Source: an uncultured Vicinamibacterales bacterium
GTDB taxonomy: Bacteria; Acidobacteriota; Vicinamibacteria; Vicinamibacterales; UBA8438
Direction: 5' to 3'
Length of the DNA stretch: 64,000 nucleotides
NCBI GenBank assembly: GCA_958295905.1
Contig: OY282382.1
Location: forward strand, 1,946,001-2,010,000
This document shows, one piece after another, positions 49,540 through 59,279 of this stretch. Position 1 is the stretch's first letter, and each line of letters opens with the position of its first letter. Under the pieces are notes generated by a model that had not been told where the DNA came from, ran no database searches, and saw only the letters and a list, made by a program, of their open reading frames with translations. The position numbers and the translations under genes were made by a program.

Positions 49540-51296
49540 TTCTCCAACGGCCTCTTCGAGCATCCGCGGCGCTGGGGATGGCGGCGTTCGCGGCCATCGG
49601 CGCCGCCGGCGGAACGGCGTCGGGCCAGCCCGGCGGGACGGGGGCGTGGTTCACCGACCGGGCCGCGGCATCGGGGCTCGACTTCGTGCACTTCAACGGC
49701 ATGTCGGGGGAGTTCTACCTGGCCGAGATCATCGGGCCGGGGGGGGCGCTCCTCGACTTCGACAACGACGGCGACCTCGACGTCTACCTCGTCCAGGGGC
49801 AGATGATCGGACCCGGCAAGACGCTGGACCATGCGCTGGCCGCGCCGTCCCGGGCCGGGCTGCCCCTGACCGACCGTTTGTACAGGAACGATCTCGAGAT
49901 CCACCCGGACGGAACCCGCACCCTCCGTTTCGTCGACGTCACCGCGGGAAGCGGCCTCGACGCGGCGTCGTACGGCATGGGCGTGGCGACGGGGGACGTC
50001 GACAACGACGGTTGGGTGGACGTCTACCGCATCGGGCTCGGCGACAACCAACTGTTCCGCAACGACGGCGACGGGACGTTCACGGACGTCACCGGGCAGA
50101 CCGGCACGAACGACCCGCGGTGGACGGTGGCGGCGGCGTTCGTCGACTTCGACCGCGACGGCTGGCTCGATCTGTACGTCGGCAACTACGTGGACCCGCG
50201 TCTCGACGACGAGCCGGCGTGTTTCAGCCGGACCGGCGAGAAGGACTACTGCGGGCCGAACCGCTACCCGCCGGCGCCCGACCGGGTGTATCGAAACCGG
50301 GGCGACGGCACGTTTGCGGACGTCACCCTCGATGCGCTCCGGGGCGGCGATTTCGGCCCGACCCTCGGGGTCGTGGCGGTCGACGTCGACGCCGACGGGT
50401 GGGCGGATCTCTACGTGGCCAGCGACGGCGAGCCGAACCAGTTGTGGATGAATCGACGGGACGGCAGCTTCGAGAACGCGGCGTGGCTCGCCGGGGCGGC
50501 GGTGAACCGCGACGGGCGGGCGGAAGGGAGCATGGGGGTCGACGCCGGCGATTTCGATGCGGACGGCGACGACGACCTGTTCATGACCCATATCGCCACC
50601 GAGACGAACACGCTCTACGTCAACGACGGCCTGGGGTTGTTCGAAGATCGGACGGTGCGGGTCGGTCTCGGTCCGCCCAGTCTGCCCTACACCGGATTCG
50701 GGACCGGATGGTTCGACTTCGACAACGACGGCTGGCTGGACCTCCTGATCGCGAACGGCGAGATCAGGACGATGGAAGCGCTCGCCCAGGCGAACGATCC
50801 GTTTCCGCTGCACCAGCGGAATCAATTGTTCCGCAACCTGGGGAACGGGCGTTTCGCCGACGTCACCGACGACGCCGGCAAGGTCTTCGAACTGTCGGAG
50901 GTCAGCCGGGGAGCGGCGTTCGGCGACGTGGACAACGACGGCGACGTCGACGTGCTGTTGACGAACAACAACGCGCCGGTGCGTCTGCTGATCAACGGCT
51001 TGGGCCACCGCAACCGATGGGTCGGGCTGCGGCTGGTCGGCGCCGCGGGCCGGGACATGCTCGGCGCCCGGGTCGCGCTGTTCCGCGACTCGGGGCCCGT
51101 GTTGTGGCGGCGGGCGCGCACCGACGGCAGCTACGCGTCGGCGGCCGACCCGCGGGTCCTGATCGGTCTGGGCCGCACCGCCGCGGTCGACCGGGTTCGC
51201 GTGGTCTGGCCGGACGCCGCCGTCGAAGAATGGGGGGATGTCGCCATCGACCGGTGGACGACGTTGACCCAGGGAACGGGCCGATCCGTGGAGTGA
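49536..51296 (+). CDS. CRTAC1-type FG-GAP/ASPIC-UnbV secreted protein (first)
   Basis: The product is 586 residues from GTG 49536, coupled to the upstream gene. After a signal peptide (LGMAAFAAIGAAGGTASGQ) come seven or more calcium-binding FG-GAP/VCBS loops (DFDNDGDLDVYL, DVDNDGWVDVYR, DFDRDGWLDLYV, DVDADGWADLYV, DFDADGDDDLFM, DFDNDGWLDLLI, DVDNDGDVDVLL), an integrin-alpha-like propeller. The C-terminal ASPIC/UnbV domain follows (GARVALFRDSGPVLWRRART, YASAADPRVLIGLG). Secreted CRTAC1 proteins are abundant in Planctomycetes and Acidobacteria; adhesion or ligand binding is presumed. Confidence 0.9.
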   Translation: MILQRPLRASAALGMAAFAAIGAAGGTASGQPGGTGAWFTDRAAASGLDFVHFNGMSGEFYLAEIIGPGGALLDFDNDGDLDVYLVQGQMIGPGKTLDHALAAPSRAGLPLTDRLYRNDLEIHPDGTRTLRFVDVTAGSGLDAASYGMGVATGDVDNDGWVDVYRIGLGDNQLFRNDGDGTFTDVTGQTGTNDPRWTVAAAFVDFDRDGWLDLYVGNYVDPRLDDEPACFSRTGEKDYCGPNRYPPAPDRVYRNRGDGTFADVTLDALRGGDFGPTLGVVAVDVDADGWADLYVASDGEPNQLWMNRRDGSFENAAWLAGAAVNRDGRAEGSMGVDAGDFDADGDDDLFMTHIATETNTLYVNDGLGLFEDRTVRVGLGPPSLPYTGFGTGWFDFDNDGWLDLLIANGEIRTMEALAQANDPFPLHQRNQLFRNLGNGRFADVTDDAGKVFELSEVSRGAAFGDVDNDGDVDVLLTNNNAPVRLLINGLGHRNRWVGLRLVGAAGRDMLGARVALFRDSGPVLWRRARTDGSYASAADPRVLIGLGRTAAVDRVRVVWPDAAVEEWGDVAIDRWTTLTQGTGRSVE

Positions 51297-51473
51297 GCCC
51301 CGACCCGCCGACCCGGATGCATGAGCAAGCACGATACACCGGCGCCGGGCCGGCGTTGGGCCAAAAACCTGCTACAGCGAAGCGTGTCCCGTTCGACTCC
51401 AGGAAAACATAGCTGACCACGGACCTGGACCACAAGCGGGTATCTGGAATTCGGGGCGCCGGAGGCGGGACAC

Positions 51474-51514
51474 CGGCCGCGGCCGGCATCAGTCGGCCGC
51501 GGCCGTTTCTTGTT
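51474..51514 (+). terminator. Rho-independent terminator
   Basis: CGGCCGCGGCCG (51474-51485), loop GCATCAGT, CGGCCGCGGCCG (51494-51505), then TTTCTTGTT. A 12-bp GC stem followed by a T-rich tract, 180 bp after the first CRTAC1 gene. Confidence 0.7.
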
Positions 51515-51647
51515 CGGGCCGGTGGAGCCGATCAGCACCGCCGCATCCCGGCCTCGAAGACGCCGCAACTCGCGGCCGGCGGCTCTTGCCGCCCGCGGTC
51601 GGGTGCGCGCCAGATTCGTGGAATGACTGCCCCCGGCGCCGTCGGGT

Positions 51648-51715
51648 CGGGCGATTTTCCGCGCCGTTCTCGGCATCGAGGCCCTCCTGAACGGGCTTTT
51701 TTGGGGCTTTGGCCC
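51648..51715 (+). repeat. R4 dispersed repeat, copy 2
   Basis: GTTCTCGGCATCGAGGCCCT, CCTGAACGGGC and a TTTTTTGG run, then GGGGCTTTGGCCCC. Same block order as 11003-11078. The small GCCC/GGGC stem plus T6 may terminate transcription. Confidence 0.6.
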
Positions 51716-51788
51716 CTGGATCCCCCCCGGGGGCCGGTTCCGGCGGCGGCGCCTCACTTTCTGGACGCGCCCCCCGCGGCTCCGCGAC

Positions 51789-51818
51789 TTGAAGGAATCG
51801 GCGTTCCCCGCGGATAAT
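51789..51818 (+). promoter_or_regulatory. Promoter TTGAAG-18-GATAAT, leaderless type
   Basis: TTGAAG (51789-51794), 18-bp spacer, GATAAT (51813-51818), then 7 bp to the ATG at 51826 with no Shine-Dalgarno sequence. The best-formed leaderless-type promoter in the window. Confidence 0.6.
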
Positions 51819-51825
51819 CGACGAC

Positions 51826-53664
51826 ATGCTTTCGACGGTCCGGGGTCTCCGGTCGGGGTTGGCGGCGGCCGTTCTGCCGCTCCTCGCCGGGGCCGTGGCA
51901 TGTGGCTCCGCGGAATCGGTCCCGCCGGTGTCCGGGGCGGACGGCGGGGGGCCCGCGGGCGATGCGGCCGCCCCTTCCGCCGCCGATTCGGCCGGCCGGA
52001 TTCGGTTCACCGACCGCGCGCGGGAAGCCGGCATCGACTTCGAGCACTTCAACGGGATGTCCGGCGAGTTCTATTTCAGCGAGATCATGGGGCCGGGCGC
52101 CGCCCTGTTCGATATGGACGGCGACGGCGACCTCGACGCGTACTTCATCCAGGGGCAGATGCTCGGTCCGGGCCGGACCCTCGACGACGCCCTGACGCCT
52201 CCCGCGCCCGACGCGCCCCTTCCGTTGACGGACCGCCTCTACCGCAACGACCTCGAAGTGCGCGCCGACGGCTCGCGGACGCTGCGGTTCACCGACGTGA
52301 CCGCGGGCAGCGGTCTCGACGTCCGATCCTACGGCATGGGGGTCGCGGCGGGCGATTTCGACAACGACGGCCGAGTCGACCTTTACCGCACCCGCATCGG
52401 TGCGAATCAACTCTTTCGCAACAACGGAGACGGCACGTTCACCGACGTCACGGAGCGGTCCGGCGCCGGCGACGGGCGCTGGGGCGTATCGGCGTCCTTC
52501 GTCGACGTCGACGGGGACGGGTGGCTCGACCTTTATGTCGGCAACTACGTCGATTACGACCTCGAGGACGAGTCGCCCTGCTTCGCGGTGACCGGCGAGC
52601 GGGACTACTGCGCGCCGAAGAGCTACCCGGCGGCGCCGGACCGGTTGTACCGCAACAACGGCGACGGCACGTTCGCCGACGTGACCGCCGCGGCCGGGAT
52701 CGGGGGCCGCTACGGCCCCGCCCTCGGGGTGCTGACCGCCGATTTCAACGCGGACGGCTGGATGGACGTCTATGTCGCGAACGACGGCGAGCCGAACCAG
52801 CTCTGGGTCAATCGGCGGGACGGCACGTTCGAGGATCGGGCGCTGCTGGCGGGCGTGGCGCTCGACTTCACCGGGGGCGTCGAGGCGAGCATGGGGGTCG
52901 ATGCCGGCGACTTCGATGCGGACGGGGACGACGACTTGTTCATGACCCACGTCTCGGCCGAGACGAACACGCTGTACGTCAACGCCGGCGACGGCTTCTT
53001 CGAAGACCGGAGCGCCATGACCGGCCTGGGGGCGCCCAGCCTGCCCTACACCGGATTCGGGACCGCCTGGGTCGATTTCGACAACGACGGCTGGCTGGAC
53101 CTGCTGGCCGTCAACGGTCACGTGCAGGTGATCGAGGGCTTGGCCCAGGCCGGAGACCCGTTTCCGCTGCACCAGCCCAACCAGGTGTTTCGCAATCGCG
53201 GGGGCGGGGGGTTCGACGACGTGACGGGGGAGGCCGGTCCGGTGTTCGAGCTGTCCGAGGTCGGCCGCGGGGCGGCGTTCGGGGACGTCGACAACGATGG
53301 CGACGTGGACGTGCTGGTGGTGAACAACAACGGTCCGGCCCGCCTGCTGATCAACGACTCCGGTCACCGGAAGCGCTGGGTCGGCCTGCGGCTGGTCGGC
53401 GGGCGGCGCGACGCGCTCGGCGCCCGCGTCGGCGTCTCGCGGGAGTCGGGTCCGGTGTTGTGGCGGCGGGCCCGCGCCGACGGCAGCTATGCCTCGGCCA
53501 ACGATCCGCGGGTGGTCGTCGGTCTCGGGACGGCCGACGCGGTGACCCGCGTGCGCGTCGAATGGCCGGGCGGCCGGGTCGAGGACTGGACCGATGTGCC
53601 GGTCGACGGTTGGACGACCCTGACCGAGGGCACCGGCCGGCCGGCGGGCGGCGGGAGCGAGTGA
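51826..53664 (+). CDS. CRTAC1-type FG-GAP/ASPIC-UnbV lipoprotein (second)
   Basis: The product is 612 residues from the ATG at 51826. The leader AAAVLPLLAGAVACGSAES has a lipobox-like AVAC, so it is a probable lipoprotein with an Ala/Gly/Pro-rich tether. FG-GAP loops (DMDGDGDLDAYF, DFDNDGRVDLYR, DVDGDGWLDLYV, DFNADGWMDVYV, DFDADGDDDLFM, DFDNDGWLDLLA, DVDNDGDVDVLV) and a C-terminal ASPIC/UnbV domain (GARVGVSRESGPVLWRRARA) follow. It is a close paralogue of the preceding CRTAC1 protein along its whole length, indicating tandem duplication. The TPR lipoprotein gene starts 7 bp after it. Confidence 0.9.
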   Translation: MLSTVRGLRSGLAAAVLPLLAGAVACGSAESVPPVSGADGGGPAGDAAAPSAADSAGRIRFTDRAREAGIDFEHFNGMSGEFYFSEIMGPGAALFDMDGDGDLDAYFIQGQMLGPGRTLDDALTPPAPDAPLPLTDRLYRNDLEVRADGSRTLRFTDVTAGSGLDVRSYGMGVAAGDFDNDGRVDLYRTRIGANQLFRNNGDGTFTDVTERSGAGDGRWGVSASFVDVDGDGWLDLYVGNYVDYDLEDESPCFAVTGERDYCAPKSYPAAPDRLYRNNGDGTFADVTAAAGIGGRYGPALGVLTADFNADGWMDVYVANDGEPNQLWVNRRDGTFEDRALLAGVALDFTGGVEASMGVDAGDFDADGDDDLFMTHVSAETNTLYVNAGDGFFEDRSAMTGLGAPSLPYTGFGTAWVDFDNDGWLDLLAVNGHVQVIEGLAQAGDPFPLHQPNQVFRNRGGGGFDDVTGEAGPVFELSEVGRGAAFGDVDNDGDVDVLVVNNNGPARLLINDSGHRKRWVGLRLVGGRRDALGARVGVSRESGPVLWRRARADGSYASANDPRVVVGLGTADAVTRVRVEWPGGRVEDWTDVPVDGWTTLTEGTGRPAGGGSE

Positions 53665-53671
53665 GGGCGCC

Positions 53672-55381
53672 ATGCGGGTGCGGCTGCTTCGTGCCATCGC
53701 AACGGGACACCCGAACCTGATCGGTCACGGCGCCGGACGGTTCGCGCTGGGCGTCCTCATGGCCGCGGCCTGCACCCTGCCGGCTTGCGGTCCCCGGGGC
53801 GGCACCCGCGCTCCGGACCTCCTGCCGGTCGCGTTGCCCGATCTCGACGGTGCGCACGCGTCGGTCCGGACGCAGATGCAGGCGGCGCAGGCCGCCGTGG
53901 CCGCCGCTCGAGACGGCTCGCCGGCGGAGCGGGCCGCCGCCTACGGCCGGTTGGGCCTGCTGCTGATGGCCGGCGAGTATCTGGAGGCGGCCGAGCCGAG
54001 CCTGGCCAACGCCGTGCGGCTCCTCCCCGACGAGTTCCGATGGACCTACTATCTGGCGCATCTGTACCGGCAGCAGGGCGACCTCGCGCAGGCCGCTGAT
54101 TACTTCGAGCGGGCCCATGACCGGCGGCCCGACGATTTTCCGGCGCTCGTCTGGCTGGTGTCCACCCTGCTGAGGCTGGGGCAGCCGGAGGCGGTGGAGC
54201 CCTGGCTGGCGCAGGCGCGGGCGCTGCGCCCGGGCTCGGCGGTGGTCCGCTTTCAGGAGGGGCGGACGGCCGTCGCGACCCGGGACTATGCGGGCGCGGT
54301 GGAGCATCTGACCGCGGTGCTGCGGCTCGATCCGAACGCGTCCGTCGCGCACTATCCGCTTGCGATGGCCTATCGCGCCCTCGGCGATCTGGAGGCGGCC
54401 GGGTATCACCTGGACCGCGCCGGGGGGGGCGGCGAGGGCGGCGAAGGGTCGCTGGGCCTGTCCGACCCCCTGATGGCGGATGTGGCCACCCTCCTGCGGA
54501 GTCCGCAGGCCCACCGCGGGCGCGCCCTCGAGGCGGATGCGGTCGGGGACTGGCCCGAGGCGGCGCGGCAGTTCCAGATGGCGGTCGAGCTCGCGCCGGA
54601 CGACGCGGTGCTGCGCCTCAGTTTGGCGATCGCGCACGACCGGGCCGGGAATCCGCGGGCTGCGCTGCCGGAGCTCGAAGCGGCTTTGCGGCTCGATACG
54701 GAACTAACTCAGGCCCACTACGTCCTCGGCACGCTCCTCGAGCGGGGCGGACGGGACGACGAGGCGATCGACCGGTTCACCGTCGCCGTCGCGCAGGATC
54801 CGCAGTCGGCCGAGGCGCAGCTTCGGCTCGCGAACGCCCTGCGCCGCACCGGCCGGGTCGAGGACTCGCTGGTTCCGTACCGGCGGGCGCAGGAGATCGA
54901 TGCCGGCGTGGAGGAGGCCCGGTTCGGCGAGGTGATGGGGCTGGTGCGGCTCGGACGCCACGGCGAGGCGCGTGCGCGCCTGGAGGCGGCGTTGCGCCGC
55001 AGGGCCGGGCATCCGCTGTTCGCGACGGCGTTGGCGCGGCTGTTGGCGGCGTCGCCCGACGCCCGCGTGCGCGACGGGCGGCGGGCCTTCCAGCTCGCCG
55101 AGGCCTTGGTGGCCGAGCACAAGACCACCGACGTGGCCGAGACGATGGCGATGGCCCTCGCCGAGCTGGGCGAGTTCCGGGGGGCGATGGAGTGGCAGCA
55201 GTTGGCCGTGGACGTGGCGAACGACGCCGGCCGGCCCGACCTCGCGGCCCGCATGTCCGACAACCTCGCACGCTACCGCCGCGGCGAGCCCTGCCGCACC
55301 CCTTGGCGTGACGACGCCCCCGAGCACCGCCCGGGGCCGGTGGTCGAGCCGGGCCTGCTCGGCCCCGCGCCCGAACGGTGA
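53672..55381 (+). CDS. TPR-repeat lipoprotein (first)
   Basis: The product is 569 residues from the ATG at 53672. The signal ends in a lipobox (ACTLPAC). About ten TPR units follow, for example AAYGRLGLLLMAGEYLEAAE, LAHLYRQQGDLAQAADYFER, LGTLLERGGRDDEAIDRFTV and LRLANALRRTGRVEDSLVPY. Near the C-terminus is EPCRTPWRDDAPEHRPGPVV, a signature shared with the next TPR protein. It sits 7 bp after a CRTAC1 gene and 16 bp before its paralogue, in one transcript. TPR arrays bind proteins; the CRTAC1 proteins are the obvious candidates. Confidence 0.88.
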   Translation: MRVRLLRAIATGHPNLIGHGAGRFALGVLMAAACTLPACGPRGGTRAPDLLPVALPDLDGAHASVRTQMQAAQAAVAAARDGSPAERAAAYGRLGLLLMAGEYLEAAEPSLANAVRLLPDEFRWTYYLAHLYRQQGDLAQAADYFERAHDRRPDDFPALVWLVSTLLRLGQPEAVEPWLAQARALRPGSAVVRFQEGRTAVATRDYAGAVEHLTAVLRLDPNASVAHYPLAMAYRALGDLEAAGYHLDRAGGGGEGGEGSLGLSDPLMADVATLLRSPQAHRGRALEADAVGDWPEAARQFQMAVELAPDDAVLRLSLAIAHDRAGNPRAALPELEAALRLDTELTQAHYVLGTLLERGGRDDEAIDRFTVAVAQDPQSAEAQLRLANALRRTGRVEDSLVPYRRAQEIDAGVEEARFGEVMGLVRLGRHGEARARLEAALRRRAGHPLFATALARLLAASPDARVRDGRRAFQLAEALVAEHKTTDVAETMAMALAELGEFRGAMEWQQLAVDVANDAGRPDLAARMSDNLARYRRGEPCRTPWRDDAPEHRPGPVVEPGLLGPAPER

Positions 55382-55397
55382 CGCCGCCGTGACCAGG

Positions 55398-57197
55398 ATG
55401 TTGGACAGATCGGCTTCCGGTCGTGATCCCGCGCCGATTCCGGGGCGTACCGAAATGCGGGGCGCCTCCGGGGCCGGTCGGACCCGCCGCCCGCCGCGCC
55501 GGCGTGGCGTGACCCGGGTCGGCCTGGTCCCGGCGCTCGTCCTGGGCGTCGCCGGCCCGGCGTTCGCGGGGCCGGGCGGGTTCCTGCAGGCGCCGGGGAG
55601 CGGGACGGTTCCCGCCGCGTGCGCGGTGCCGAACCTCGACCGCATGCACGCGGCGGTCCGGTCGCAACTGGGTGACGCCTATCGGGCCCTGCAGGCGCTG
55701 GAATCGGCGGGTGGGCGCGCCGCGGCCGACGCGGCGCCCGACCGTCGGCTCGGCGGAGCCTACGGCGGGCTGGGGATGCTCCTGTTCGCCGCCGACTATC
55801 CGGACGCGGCGGGGCGGTGCCTGCGGCGCGCGGCGCGGCTGGCCCCCGACGAGTTCCGCTGGCCCTACTATCTCGCGCACGTCTCCATCCGCATCGGGGA
55901 TCTGGACCAGGCGGTCGAATTCCTCGAGCGGGCGTTGGCGATCGAGCCCCGCGACTTCGCGGCCCTCGTCTGGCTGGTGCACGTGCAGGTCGATCGGGAT
56001 CGGCCCGAGGAAGCGGAGCGGCTGCTCGCCCGCGCCTGGGCGAGTCATCCGGATACCCAGGCCCTGTTGTATCAGGGGGGGAGAGCGGCCCTCGCGGCGC
56101 AGAGCTACGCCGCGGCGGTGGCCCGGCTGGAGGCGGCCCTGCGGCTGAACCCGGCCGCGACGGTGATTCACTATCCCCTGTTCATGGCCTACCGGGGCCT
56201 CGGCGATCTCGATCGGGCGCGGGACCACCTCGCGCGGAGCGGCGCCCGCACCGGCGGCCGCTCTGCCGCGGGGGGGGCGGTGTACTTCCCCGATCCCCTG
56301 ATGGCGGAGGTCTACACGATGCTCCGGAGCCCCCAGGCCCACCGCGACCTCGGCCTGCAGGCGGCCGAGCGGGGAGATTGGCCGGAGGCGGCGCGGCAAC
56401 TCGGCCAGGGTGTCGAGATGGCCCCCGACAACCCCGTCATGCGCCTGAACTTCGGCACCGCCCTGATTCGCACCGGCGACGCCCCCGCCGCGCTGGCGCA
56501 GCTCGAGGCCGCGGTGCGTCTCGATCCCGGCTTCGCGGCCGCGCATTTTCTGATCGGCACCCTCCTCGAGCGCAGCGGGCGCGACCGGGAGGCCGTCGAT
56601 CGATTCACGGCGGCGGTGACCGCCGATGCGGGCCTGGGCGCCGCCCATCTGAGACTGGGCGACGCCCTGCGCCGCACCGGCCGGTTCGAGGCGGCGTTGT
56701 CCCACTACCGGCAGGTGCAGGGCGAGCAGGCCCGTTTCGGCGAGGCGATGGCCCTGGTGCGGCTCGGCCGGTACCCGGAGGCGCGACAGACGCTCGACGC
56801 CGCCCGGGAGCGGTTTCCGGCGGAACCGTCCTTCCCCCACGCGCTGGCCCGGCTGCTCGCGGCCGCGCCCGACGCCGGTGTGCGCGACGGACCCCGGGCG
56901 CTCGCGCTGGCGCAGGGATTGGTGGCCGAAGGGCACCGGACCGCCGGGGTGGCGGAAACGATGGCGATGGCGATGGCCGAGCTGGGACGTTTCGCGGAAG
57001 CGGTCGAGTGGCAGGGTCTCGCGATGCAGGCCGCCGCCGATGCCGCCCGGTCCGACGTGGCGCGGGGGATGACCGCCAATCTGGCGCTCTATCAGCGCAA
57101 CGAACCGTGCCGGACGCCGTGGCGGGACGACGAGCCGGAGTACAATCCCGGTCCGGCCGTCGACCCGGGTCTCCTGCCGCCCGGTCCCGGCGGCTGA
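55398..57197 (+). CDS. Secreted TPR-repeat protein (second)
   Basis: About 599 residues from the ATG at 55398; alternatives are GTG 55389, ATG 55455 and GTG 55509, the last giving the shortest signal peptide (VTRVGLVPALVLGVAGPAFA). TPR units parallel those of the upstream paralogue: GAYGGLGMLLFAADYPDAAG, LAHVSIRIGDLDQAVEFLER, LIGTLLERSGRDREAVDRFT and LGDALRRTGRFEAALSHY. It ends with EPCRTPWRDDEPEYNPGPAV, matching the first TPR protein. No lipobox is visible, so it is soluble periplasmic or extracellular. The gene lies between CRTAC1 genes in the same operon-like array. Confidence 0.85.
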   Translation: MLDRSASGRDPAPIPGRTEMRGASGAGRTRRPPRRRGVTRVGLVPALVLGVAGPAFAGPGGFLQAPGSGTVPAACAVPNLDRMHAAVRSQLGDAYRALQALESAGGRAAADAAPDRRLGGAYGGLGMLLFAADYPDAAGRCLRRAARLAPDEFRWPYYLAHVSIRIGDLDQAVEFLERALAIEPRDFAALVWLVHVQVDRDRPEEAERLLARAWASHPDTQALLYQGGRAALAAQSYAAAVARLEAALRLNPAATVIHYPLFMAYRGLGDLDRARDHLARSGARTGGRSAAGGAVYFPDPLMAEVYTMLRSPQAHRDLGLQAAERGDWPEAARQLGQGVEMAPDNPVMRLNFGTALIRTGDAPAALAQLEAAVRLDPGFAAAHFLIGTLLERSGRDREAVDRFTAAVTADAGLGAAHLRLGDALRRTGRFEAALSHYRQVQGEQARFGEAMALVRLGRYPEARQTLDAARERFPAEPSFPHALARLLAAAPDAGVRDGPRALALAQGLVAEGHRTAGVAETMAMAMAELGRFAEAVEWQGLAMQAAADAARSDVARGMTANLALYQRNEPCRTPWRDDEPEYNPGPAVDPGLLPPGPGG

Positions 57198-57234
57198 GCC
57201 ACCGGGCGCGATCCCGGATACAGGAGTTCCCGCC

Positions 57235-59160
57235 ATGAAACTGGGTCGCTGCAGTCTTGTCGCCGGTCTCGCCGGCGTCCTCGGCATGACCGGCGGCGCG
57301 GCGCCCGCCGGGAGCGGCCGCGTCCCCGGCCTTCAGGGCCAGCCCGCGCAGGACACCGTGCACATCCCGCCGTCGCTGGTCGACGAGAGCTGGGTCGAAC
57401 CGCGGCGGAATGCGCAGTTGCGGACGACCGGCGACTTCGACGTGTTCCACGAGTTCCAGTTCACGGATCGGGTCGCCGAGAGCGGCATCACCTTCGCGCA
57501 CCGGATCGTCAGCGACGCCGGCAGGGACTACAAGGCCGTCCACTACGACCACGGCAACGGGGTGGCGGCGGCGGACGTGGACGGCGACGGTCTGGACGAT
57601 CTGTACCTCGTGACCCAGGTGGGGGCCAACGAGCTGTGGCGGAACCTCGGCGGCGGGCGGTTCGAGAACGTCACCGGGGCGGCGGGGGTCGGCGTCGCCG
57701 ACAGGATTGGCGTCGCCGCCTCGTTCGCGGACATCGACAACGACGGCGACCCCGACCTCTACGTCACCACCGTCCGCGGCGGCAACGTGCTCTTCGAGAA
57801 CGACGGCGGCGGCACGTTCCGGGACATCTCGGCCGCGTCGGGGCTCGGCCACGTGGGCCACTCGTCGGGCGCGGTGTTCTTCGACTATGACCGCGACGGG
57901 CGGCTCGACCTGTTTCTGACCAACGTGGGCCGCTACACCACGGACGAGATCGGGGGCGACGGCTACCGCTACTACGTCGGGTACGAGGAGGACGCGTTCT
58001 CCGGGCATCTGTTTCCGGAACGGACCGAGCAGAGCCTGCTGTTCCGGAACGAGGGCGGGAACCGGTTCGTGGACGTTTCCGAGGCGACCGGTCTCGAGGA
58101 CGGGCGGTGGTCGGGCGACGCCAGCCCCCTCGACGTGAACGACGACGGCTGGACCGACCTGTACGTGCTGAACATGCAGGGCGACGACGAGTACTACGAG
58201 AACGTCGAGGGGATCCGCTTCGTGGCGCGGGGCCGCGAGGTGTTTCCCCGGACCTCGTGGGGCGCCATGGGGATTGCGGTCCTCGACTTCAACAACGACG
58301 GCCGCCAGGACATCTACATCACCGACATGCACTCCGACATGAGTCAGGAGGTCGGACCGGCCGACGAGAAGCGGAAGGCGGACATGATCTGGGACCCCTC
58401 GATCGTGGGCGACGGGACCACGAGCATCTGGGGCAACGCCTTCTTCCTGAACCTCGGGTCCGGCCAGTTCCGGGAGGTGTCGGACGAGATCGGGGCCGAG
58501 AACTACTGGCCCTGGGGGCCCAGCGCCGGCGACCTCAACGCCGACGGCTACGAGGACCTGTTCGTGGCGTCGAGCATGAACTTCCCCTTCCGCTACGGCG
58601 TCAACTCGGTGCTGCTGAACAACGGCGGCACGCGCTTTCTCGACGTCGAGTTCATCCTCGGGGTCGAGCCGCGTGCGGGGGGGCTGACCACGCCGTGGTT
58701 CGTGCTGGGCGCGGCGGACCGCCTGCCGACGTTCACCGGCACCCCGCGCGACGTGACCGTCCGGGCCGCGCGCGGCTCCCGTTCGGCCGTCATCTTCGAC
58801 CTCGACGACGACGGCGACCTCGACATCGTGACCTCCGAGTTCAACGCCGCCCCCATGGTGCTCGTGAGCGACCTCGCCGAGCGGCGGGGCATCCGCTACC
58901 TGAAGGTGCGGCTCGCCGGCGCCGCCTCGAACCGGGACGGCCTCGGCGCGCTCGTGCGGGTGACGGCCGGCGGCCGGGTCTACACGCAGCTCCACGACGG
59001 CAAGTCGGGGTACCTGTCGCAGAGCTCCCTGCCGCTGTACTTCGGTCTCGGCGCCGCCGACTCGGTGGAGCGCATCGACGTGCGGTGGCCGTCGGGGACC
59101 GAGCAGACGGTCCCGGGGCCGCTCGACGTGAACACCCTGATCGTGGTGGCCGAGGAGTAG
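57235..59160 (+). CDS. CRTAC1-type FG-GAP/ASPIC-UnbV secreted protein (third)
   Basis: The product is 641 residues from the ATG at 57235 behind CAGGAGTTCCCGCC, with a signal peptide (LVAGLAGVLGMTGGAAPAGS). FG-GAP loops are DVDGDGLDDLYL, DIDNDGDPDLYV, DYDRDGRLDLFL, DVNDDGWTDLYV, DFNNDGRQDIYI, DLNADGYEDLFV and DLDDDGDLDIVT. The C-terminus is ASPIC/UnbV (GLGALVRVTAGGRVYTQLHD, SGYLSQSSLPLYFGLG). It is more distant from the first two CRTAC1 proteins than they are from each other and has an extra DMHSDMSQEVGPADEKRKAD insertion. It closes the SMP-30/CRTAC1/TPR cluster. Confidence 0.9.
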   Translation: MKLGRCSLVAGLAGVLGMTGGAAPAGSGRVPGLQGQPAQDTVHIPPSLVDESWVEPRRNAQLRTTGDFDVFHEFQFTDRVAESGITFAHRIVSDAGRDYKAVHYDHGNGVAAADVDGDGLDDLYLVTQVGANELWRNLGGGRFENVTGAAGVGVADRIGVAASFADIDNDGDPDLYVTTVRGGNVLFENDGGGTFRDISAASGLGHVGHSSGAVFFDYDRDGRLDLFLTNVGRYTTDEIGGDGYRYYVGYEEDAFSGHLFPERTEQSLLFRNEGGNRFVDVSEATGLEDGRWSGDASPLDVNDDGWTDLYVLNMQGDDEYYENVEGIRFVARGREVFPRTSWGAMGIAVLDFNNDGRQDIYITDMHSDMSQEVGPADEKRKADMIWDPSIVGDGTTSIWGNAFFLNLGSGQFREVSDEIGAENYWPWGPSAGDLNADGYEDLFVASSMNFPFRYGVNSVLLNNGGTRFLDVEFILGVEPRAGGLTTPWFVLGAADRLPTFTGTPRDVTVRAARGSRSAVIFDLDDDGDLDIVTSEFNAAPMVLVSDLAERRGIRYLKVRLAGAASNRDGLGALVRVTAGGRVYTQLHDGKSGYLSQSSLPLYFGLGAADSVERIDVRWPSGTEQTVPGPLDVNTLIVVAEE

Positions 59161-59279
59161 CGGCGTGCCCCGCCCGGTTCGGAACGTCGTCGGAGCGGCC
59201 GGCCGGTGCGTTGCGTCCGCCCGGTGACGAGACCGCGGCCGGACCCGTGAAGACAGCCTCCCGGCCCGTACCGGATGGC

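Larger units (their letters stand above)
51297..51825. other. Intergenic with terminator, R4 repeat and promoter
   Basis: Between two CRTAC1 genes. Holds the terminator at 51474-51514, the R4 copy at 51648-51715 with a T6 run, and the -35/-10 pair before 51826. No gene. Confidence 0.55.
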
